A stretch of 64,000 nt of DNA from Hofstenia miamia (Eukaryota > Xenacoelomorpha > Acoela). The stretch lies in assembly GCA_004352715.1 (NCBI GenBank), contig SCFE01000095.1:49164-113163 (forward strand). Reading direction: 5' to 3'. Below the pieces are notes generated by a model. It did no database searches. It saw nothing but the letters and a program-made list of their open reading frames with translations, and was not told the origin of the DNA. The position numbers and the translations under genes were made by a program. Position 1 is the first letter of the stretch; the number at the start of each line of letters is the position of its first letter. Positions 55,743 to 64,000 of this stretch are shown here, in pieces.

Positions 55743-58700
55743 ACTTACAGGTTGGTAAATTTTCGATTTTTCATAACTCTCGTCTCTTAAGATTTGTATA
55801 TATGAAAATTTACTTTCAAATAACGATACCTCTGATCTGTATACTATTTGACCTGCAGAAATTGGAGAATCATGTAATGATATTTTAAGCTCGTATTGAC
55901 TGATCACTAAGAATGATTAAGGCTTGATTCGATTTATGTAATTCCTATAAAAGAGAAAGAGTGTAATAAACTATAAAGTTATTATTAAAAATCAGAAAAA
56001 TGACTGCTTTTATAATGTACCAGTTAATTAATGAAATTTTGCTGCAAAAGATCAATTACGGATGATCTATTCAGCAATTTTGTATAATAAGCAAAAGTAA
56101 ATAAACTAGAATGTAAAAGTTGCACGGCATTGAAATTATAATACTTCACAAACACTGTGGAGAGAGAGTTAAGTATTTGATGTTTAAATATATCGCATTT
56201 CATCAAAGTTAAACGAGGAATTAAGATTTGGAAAATCTATTGTCATCGCTGATTCAATAGCTGTTTGTGAGAGGGATTGAAAAAAACTGAGATGCCGTCA
56301 TTGTACGTGCATCCGCAACCACAATCCATTCAACGACAAAGAGCAGTCAATGAAAAATTTAAGCGACTGGCTTTTGTTCATACTTCTGAAAGAGGAACAG
56401 ACGCGCGAAAGGTGCTATTGAGTATTAAATATAAATGCCATCAACGCCCGCACTGGGCATCAATTATGCAAGGCGATCGTGGCCGTGACAAACAACTGCC
56501 CTAATATTTTCGTTTATTTAACTTCGAATGAGTAAAAATAACCTGTTAACGCTACAATAACATGAGACCGTAACAGTGAGCTATTCTGCTGCGAATTTCC
56601 CGCTGTATTGGGATAATTCACACGTGACGTACAGATCAAAGATTGAAAAACGTTTCCATTACCAGCAGTTAATAAATTTATATTACGCTAAAATAATTAA
56701 ATATTAATTCCCCAATATAATACATTCCATTGGATGTGGACAATTCTTGATATTTACTATAATCGATTGTCATTAATATTGTTTTTGGACAAACACTTAA
56801 AATAATTCATTTATTGTCATCTTTTAATTGCTGTTTGATATTTTTGCCTCAAGTGGCGGTCAGTATATCATATTAATGTAAAATTTATCAGCTTTTTTCA
56901 TAAAAAATATTACTGAAAAAACTGTTTGTCCAGAAAAGCTTATAAAATTGTTTTTCAATGTTGTGACTGGAATTGCAATTATTCATCTCATTTAATTAAT
57001 AAGTTAAGGATGATTTCATAAATTTCATTACACAATTTATGAGGTAGTTTTTAGATGCCTTGTGAAATCAAAAAATAAGTAGTATTCCACTGGTAGTCGG
57101 TTTATTGAATTTGTTGACATAAGACACTTCATGATAAAATATGTAGCACCATTAGTATAACTGAAATTCAAAATTCAAAAATGTTATAAACTTTGGATAA
57201 AATTAAAGTTGTAGAAGACCAGTCAAGCATTGTTCAGTCAATTTTTGTATTATAATCGACAACATTTTTGTCATCGAATAGGTTTAAATTTGTTAAAGAT
57301 TGCTGAAAAAATGCATAAACTTCATAAAATGTTTGGTTCATAACCAAAATTAGGCATGGATGGACTAAGTAGAATATGGATTATTACACATCGACAAGGA
57401 ATTCCTCAATTATGCGATATTATTTTTTTTTTAGAAATTTCGTCCGCCTTTCTAATTCAATATTATTTTAAGTATTTCGTGGTCTTGTAATTTTTTTAAG
57501 AAGAGAAAACAATTTTTATTGTAAATTTTGTATAATTTGCAACAGGAATTCAAGTGTACCGTATAATGTCCAGTACTTTGATTAAATTTACTTTCATGAG
57601 TTGCTTAACAATGTTAACACTTGTGGACTTCCGATTAAAAGGGCATGAAACGGAGTGTACGGCTTGTGGGTGGGACAACCTACTTGCGATCAGGTAGATT
57701 TGTTTCACTAAAAAATGCTAGCTAATGAATGGTGACCTTTAGTCGATGGGCATGCGACATTTAGTGATTAGCGCACCCTACTTGAAGACAACCAAAGTGT
57801 TTAAGACCAACTGGAAGAACAAAATCATAAGCGATGCCGCTGCTTCAAAATTTTTCGTAATTGTTGTGTATAATCAGTACTTTGAGAGATAAAACGATTA
57901 GAACACTAGCGGTACACAGGGAATGTTTATGTTGCCTACTTATACTTCGGAGGTCCATGGTGAATATAATTGACAGTAGTTTGGTATAAACCCATGCAAC
58001 AATTACAACTGTTAAAATTAGTGTTCGGCATTTTTTATAAAATTAGTTAGCTTTGGGCTTTTTACACCTCAAAACCGCGGTTTCGGTGTTTTGATATTAA
58101 ATTAAGTTGTGAATCAAGAAAAAATGATGCTTCAATTTGACAAGCATTTTGGCGATTGTCTCAAGAAAACGGCATCGTTTCTTGAAAATAACATTATATT
58201 GGCGGCGGATTTTACTGAACACCGAAAACTCAGTTTTCATTTTTTTCTTGGTTAGGTTTCAAGTAAAAACCGCGTTTCCGGTATTATCGGTATACCAACG
58301 AGCCCTAGCTAGAATTCAACTAGCATGAACAAAATCAATGACGAAAATTAAAAAACGCTACAGTACACAAAGAAGCCGAAAACTTTGTCTTTTAATCCAC
58401 TCGTCAATTTTTAAAATTAAGTCACACTTTACAACAAACAAAGCATATCATCCCTATTCTGAAGTCTGTAGCTTCTTCTATAAACCGTCAATTTCTTTAA
58501 AAAGCCATTTAAACTAGGCGTGTCTAAACGTTTCAAAGTTTCGATCCACATTTTAATGCTAAAATTTACTACAGGTCTTAACCCCAAACCACTTATTAGG
58601 AAATTTAGGAATCCTGGGATTTTGACACATCTATGGGTAAATGTGCTTCTCTGCTATGACGAAGCTTTATCATACAAATTATTAGTGTGTTGGGAGTACA

Positions 58701-61700
58701 TTAAAATATGGATATTTTTTTCAGTGGTATATCTGAGTTTTAAGCTATATTCAAATTTTCATCATACCTATTGCGCAGGTACTAAAGCGGTCTACTGACT
58801 ACAGTCCGTGACAGCAACAACACACCTGAACTACTGTTCGCTCTGTCAATAGATCACCTAAGTCCTGTGTGCAAAACTCAGAAGTCACACAAGGTCGGGT
58901 TCGCGAATTAAGGATAAAAATGAAAGAGGAGACTGTTCTCTATTCAGTGGTACTTCCAGATTGGAGATTCTTTTTTAAATGCTCGGTTTCAAGTTTAAGT
59001 GTAGTGCAACAATCCGAAAGCTATCAAGTATATTTAAATAAAAATAATGAATCTCACTTGCACAATCAAAATATTATTCCAATTCAGGCTAGGGTTTTAG
59101 AGTTTTTGGAAGCTCTCCAGGACTATGGAAGGACAATGACCTCCGCTCAAATATTTTGGATTCTTAACTTGGCATGATTGTTACTTGATCCGAGATGAAG
59201 CAAATGAAATATCATAAGAGTATCTGAAGTCACGCGACATATAATGAGGATATCAATTCATTGCTATTCTTCTACAAGCAATTTTTACAAGAATGACATA
59301 TAATGAAAACTCAAGTGGTTATTTTCCCAAAAAACTTGTAATGGTTACGTACTGAGTCAATAAAATCAATTTATAAAAATGTAATTAGTATTTGTCAAAT
59401 ATTTGTAATGAAATCATTGATAAATAAGGAGGCTCATCATTTTTCCCTTGCTTAGAAATGAACATTAAATTTGATGATTGTTTACTCATTGCGGTTATTT
59501 TGATAGACAATCAGTTTCGATTATTCGTTATCATATAATTATATTAAGCAAAATATGGGTTCTATTATAATCTAATTTGCTGTATATAATGTATATAAAT
59601 ACTATAAACAAATCAGAACAAAATTAGCCATGATTTTTTGAATACACATAATATTTCTGAATCATATATAACATGTGTATGTGCATATTTTGAAAGTAAA
59701 AATTAAGATTATATTTCTATGAGTTACTATGATTCTCTTTTCTGCATTCCTTTAGCAATATAAAAGTTAGGAAAAGTCACACAATTTGAGGCCGACACGA
59801 GCATTTAGTAAAAAGTAAATCTAAAAAGCTTTCGGGGAGGTAAAAATATACGGTCAGTTATATTTTTGTGATTTTCACAATTATGCTTATAAAATCAACA
59901 GATTGAAGGCTATTTAAAAAAATCTCCCTAAGTGCATGCTAGGTTGAGGGTAAAAACAAGAGCACTGGTAATATAAGCAATAATAATTCAAAACCTACCA
60001 CCACTGGCTGGCTGCAAATTAATACTAACCATTGTGCTAGGGCTTCATGAAATAACGTGATGGTTAATGCATTATAAAAAGGAACACACCAAATATCTGT
60101 GAAATTATTTCAATAAATTTTATAAATCGAACTTTCTAAAATCGGGGAAAAATCTTGACTTTGATCTTTTTCATACGTTTCATATTTGAGACATTTAGCA
60201 CGTGTGAAATCATTCGAGCATTAAACTAAATCGTACAAAGCAAGATCAAAGTAATTAAAAGTAGGACACAATAGATGTGATGGTAATCAAATAAATTAAA
60301 TCAATATCACGATTTGTTTAAAAAAACTAAAAGTAAGAAATTGAAACAGAACATTGTGCAAAGGTAATGGAAATACGAAAGATTTAATATTAGCTAAACG
60401 CAAACTCGAGGTTCATCAAGTTGTGCCAAATCAATACCTATACGAATAGGTGTATGGTATGTGGATACATAATAATATAAGAAACATATACCTATTTTAG
60501 ACAATAATAGAAGAAATTCAGCTCTATTTGCAACATAGAGGTCGAAAATATTGTACGAGCTAAACTCATGAAGGTCTCTCACATATTCAAACTGAAAAAT
60601 GAGAATATACCAATATAATTTTCGAGTGTAACCAAATTTGAGATGATTTGCTAAAAATAAATTTTCAGTTAATAACGAAATTTCTTCTCAATTCTAAGTA
60701 ATCTCTCGTTACGTGCTTAAAATCTAGTTATCTTCTGAGCTCAGTAATTAAGATATACTTACATATTTTGGCATTTAAAATAATGCGTCATTGACAACCG
60801 CTTCCACTAAAACGGATATTTTTTACATGGATGTATGAAAAATGGGAAATAATAACATAAAGCAAGTCCATTTTTCGATTCAGAGCGAATTTCGCTAAAA
60901 AAGACTTAATATTTTGAATTTGTAAAAATAAAATTACAATAGATTTTATAAGGATTTATCTAAGCGGTCGAAACACAAATGTGAAAATTAAACCAAACGC
61001 ATACAAACGTTGTTAATTATTTACCAGCCCTTCAAAACGCTGTATTATAAAACTGATATTGCTTTGATGTGAATGATATTTCTGAGATATATCTAATGGA
61101 ATGAATGACCATATCATCTGAGTCACGATTAAGATCATTTCACGCCATAGGCTGATACAGAAATATTTTTAGACTAAGGCATGGCCGCCAGTGGGGCAAG
61201 ATGGGGCAGCAGCCCCTTTAACAGTGAGCTGATTGAAAAAAGTAGTTTCATCAAATCTAAACGCCGAATTTTTTAGATACACTTCAGATACAATTGGTTT
61301 CAAGAAAATAAAACTACGCTTAGATGAGATGGTGATAATATAAGCTACACACAGATATCTGGTTGCGAGGCAATATCAGGGGATTCAATTGTTTAAAACG
61401 TATTGGAACAAATTTTTAATGTATGAAATACATATGCTATTTTATCAATTCTAGTGTATATAGCGTCGAAAGTATAAAATATAAAACCGCCTATATTTTT
61501 CCTTCAAAATTTTTTGCGTTTGTACCTACGGATATTACTCATTTAACGATTAGACATACATCATGACCACATTAATAAATTTTGACTTGAATTCCATATG
61601 TTACATTTAACATATTTTTCGTGCCATTTGTGTAACGTCACTCCCTCCCTGCATCGGGTGTATATATGTAAATGATATAATAAATACATAAAAGAAGCCA

Positions 61701-62320
61701 GATATTTTTAAGTGTATTCAAATATTTCAAAAAAATAAATTTTGCTAAATACTACATTTTTTTATTCAGCTTGTTGTATTAATTTAATGCTTTAATTCTT
61801 GTATAAAGCATGTTATAATAAAATTCCGCCCAACCACAAATGGAAAAAGTGTTTTCCTGCTCAAATGGAGTAAGATAGCAAGTGGTGAACTACAATTTTG
61901 AAACTAACATAAAATCATTAATTCGCTGTCACAAACTAAATCTTTGATTAATATCTAGAAAATCTGGCTTTCCTTTGAAATTTGCATCAATTTGAAATAT
62001 AATAATAAATATTGATTTAAAAATATTTTAGTGGTAGAAAATCTTCAAGCCTATATTCATCTGTGTACACATGATTAGATTAAAAGATTCTAGAACATTA
62101 TTTTGGATAATCAGATGCTAAGTAAATAAGATCTGATACCCGTGTTCTCATTCAATTAAATGATTAGATTTACTTCAACATAAATTGATTAGAAATAAAA
62201 TATTTTTTCAGCAGAAGCAGGTTTGTACAATATTACACTTGAAAAAAGAAATTTGCTCCACCTTTAAAAAAATTCTTGCGACGGCTTTGGTCCAAGGTAA
62301 AATAAAATGCTAAGTGCATA
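55743..62320. other. No gene supported; intergenic
   Basis: Long AT-rich region without spliced frames, RNA genes or clear transposase domains. Patches of lower AT content lie at about 56270-56640 and 57600-57960. A frame of 102 codons at 58869-59177 (plus) is not recognisable as any family. Confidence 0.5.
56270..56650. promoter_or_regulatory. Less AT-rich patch, possible cis-regulatory element
   Basis: In an otherwise very AT-rich region this stretch is more balanced. It has an AACCACAA Runx-like site (about 56319), a GCGCGAAA E2F-like site (about 56403) and CACACGTGACGT (about 56620). An unrecognised exon is the alternative; no clean splice pair was found. Speculative. Confidence 0.2.
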
Positions 62321-62326
62321 TTTTAT

Positions 62327-62358
62327 AGGGGGCTCGGGCTCCTCTGTATCCGCCCCTG
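62327..62358. repeat. hAT-like transposon end
   Basis: Read on the minus strand from 62358: CAGGGGCGGATACAGAGGAG, same style as the ends at 10098 and 55742. Partner end not identified. Confidence 0.4.
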
Positions 62359-64000
62359 TTTCACATACAAGTCAATATAAGCGTTAGTGATTCTTTTAGC
62401 CCATTCTAGAAATAACTGTTCTTTACAAAAAAGGCGTCGGCCATTTTACTGTAAAATACAAGGAATTCAATACAAAAACACCTCAGTTACAAGCAAAAAA
62501 GGGATGTAGCAAAATTAACTAGTGCCACCAACATCTACGCCCAATCACACATTGCATTTGTTTTTTTAATATATTTAAAACGTTTATCTTAATAGCATCA
62601 AACTAGAAAATCTACGTGTGAAGCAAATTTGCATATTAATCAAATTTTAATAAAATTTATGATTTAAAAAATGCGGAAAGTTATTGAGTTGCCGTCTATT
62701 ATTTATATATATATATAAAATTTGAAAATTTCTTTAATTCTTAACTAAAAATATTTAGATTGCAATTTACACTTTCAAAAAATGTATAAAACTATGATAA
62801 AGTTATTTAACGCTTAACCCATACACTTGCTAGTTATAAAGCAGCTATACGCATCTCTTTAAATGAGTGAAAGAAGGAGATAACGAAAAGTGTAATTAAT
62901 AAATCAGTCATGATAAAAGTCGGCGGATAATTGGGAGAGCGTAATTGCTGTCGCATTTCAATAGGGTATAATGAATGCATAATAACTCACTCGGATGCAG
63001 CCGTTTCCGAGAGCAACATTGGCAAGGAAGCAGCTTTCTTCACACTTGCAAAGATAAGCATCTCAAACGATAAAGAAAGTGCAATTCACTTCTTCACTCA
63101 GAAATACACATTTAATTTCAATATTTACTTATGTAATCTAATCGACTGCTATTATTCACAACACTTTAAAGGATTACCACATGTATACAAACACTCATCC
63201 CTTTTATAATCGTATAAAAACCTTCAAATCACAAATTTCTCAACTATTATTGAGCAACAGTGCAACAGCAAGTATTAAAAACTACATAAAAACAATGCAC
63301 TTAAAATATTTTAAAAAATCAACTATAAAAATGACCGATCATTTTAAAATAAATGTTCACATATTTTTTGAGTCACATGTGGTAATTGAAAAATCTATAA
63401 AAAAGGTTAACTATGAGATACAGAGGATAAAAGGAATGCCCTCAAATCAACATTGCTCAATCTAACTATGATGAGCGACATACACAAAAGTTTAAAATAA
63501 TTCATAATCAAATTGTAGAAGTAAGCACTTGGATGATAAATGCATTAAAATAACGAAGTCGGGAATTCTTAATATAATCATTCGATTGATGATTATTGAG
63601 GGTGAAAGAAAAAACTAAATTTCATTATACTGTTTATTTTATAAAAACCACCTCGAGAACAGGTCAAATAATTTTAAAAATTCATAGTAAAATAAAATAT
63701 AACTACAACGCCATCTAGGGATAAAACAATATATCAATAAATTCAAAGTATGTAAAAAGAATTTTCCTAAATTATTCCTTAAATTCACCAGTAATTGACG
63801 CACAAAATAATTATTTCAAATTTTTTTTGTGGTTTTTATTGTTTTAAATATCACTATTATACTGCTTAAGCTCAAAGTAGCAAACAGTTTTCCAAATCGG
63901 ATTATACCATAGGAATGAGATTGGCACACTTACTGCTAACATAAATGTGCATACAACCTCTTGACAATTCTTCAATTTTTGAAATAATATGTTTTTGAAT
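62359..64000. other. No gene supported
   Basis: AT-rich, with a short (TA)n tract at 62704-62717. The patch 62860-63070 is less AT-rich and contains an open frame (62931-63209, plus), but nothing identifies it as coding. Confidence 0.45.

Noticed and set aside
58869-59177. 102-codon plus-strand frame
   Set aside because: No known motif or splice evidence; its length is possible by chance in this much sequence.
61180-62358. Possible single 1.18-kb hAT element between GGCCGCCAGTGGGGCAAG and the end at 62358
   Set aside because: The two ends do not match as inverted repeats beyond a few GC-rich bases, and no 8-bp flanking duplication was seen.
62931-63465. Two overlapping open frames near the window end
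   Set aside because: Composition becomes typical AT-rich noise after about 63080; no start context or homology.
1-64000. tRNA, rRNA or snRNA genes
   Set aside because: No cloverleaf with A and B boxes or conserved RNA core was found by eye; a tRNAscan/Infernal run would be decisive.

Overview
The window is AT-rich, intron-bearing and full of decayed transposons and TA microsatellites, with ten runs of N (three exactly 1000 bases long). It looks like draft assembly from an invertebrate animal. Spliced genes with GT..AG introns up to 5.9 kb, a mitochondrial ornithine aminotransferase and a FoxA-class forkhead gene show it is metazoan. I cannot fix the phylum from sequence alone.

Layout. 1-6.2 kb: two broken Ty3/gypsy copies on the minus strand, one with an LTR. 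6.2-11.2 kb: no gene, but a Penelope-like GIY-YIG relic. 11.29-25.43 kb: a complete seven-exon ornithine aminotransferase (OAT) gene, plus strand, 426 residues. Its introns hold a mariner-like relic, a hAT element with TIRs and an 8-bp target duplication, a LINE tail inserted into an older repeat, and a Tc1-like relic. 26.84-33.95 kb: a three-exon WD40 gene, ortholog of PAK1IP1/Mak11, same strand. Its second intron carries LINE and hAT relics and a 308-bp duplication across a gap that is probably an assembly error. 34-40.5 kb: intergenic DNA with a LINE relic, a tandem repeat and half of a 1.1-kb dispersed repeat. 40.5-45.1 kb: a cluster of repeated blocks made from two LINEs facing opposite ways. 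48.15-48.69 kb: two minus-strand exons of an unnamed coiled-coil gene. 49.1-51.4 kb: an intronless FoxA gene (310 residues) with a TATA/CCAAT promoter, followed by tandem copies of its 3' part. 51.4-64 kb: no gene that I can support, only repeats and a few less AT-rich patches that may be regulatory.

The three confident genes have unrelated jobs: mitochondrial ornithine/proline metabolism, 60S ribosome biogenesis, and endoderm/pharynx-type transcriptional control. No operon-like logic joins them. The most unusual structure is the FoxA 3' array. Copy 2 is a mosaic: nearly identical to the gene in its last coding part and 3' UTR, but strongly diverged in one coding block, where it resembles a third, decayed copy in the same 734-bp register. 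I found no new multi-gene system.
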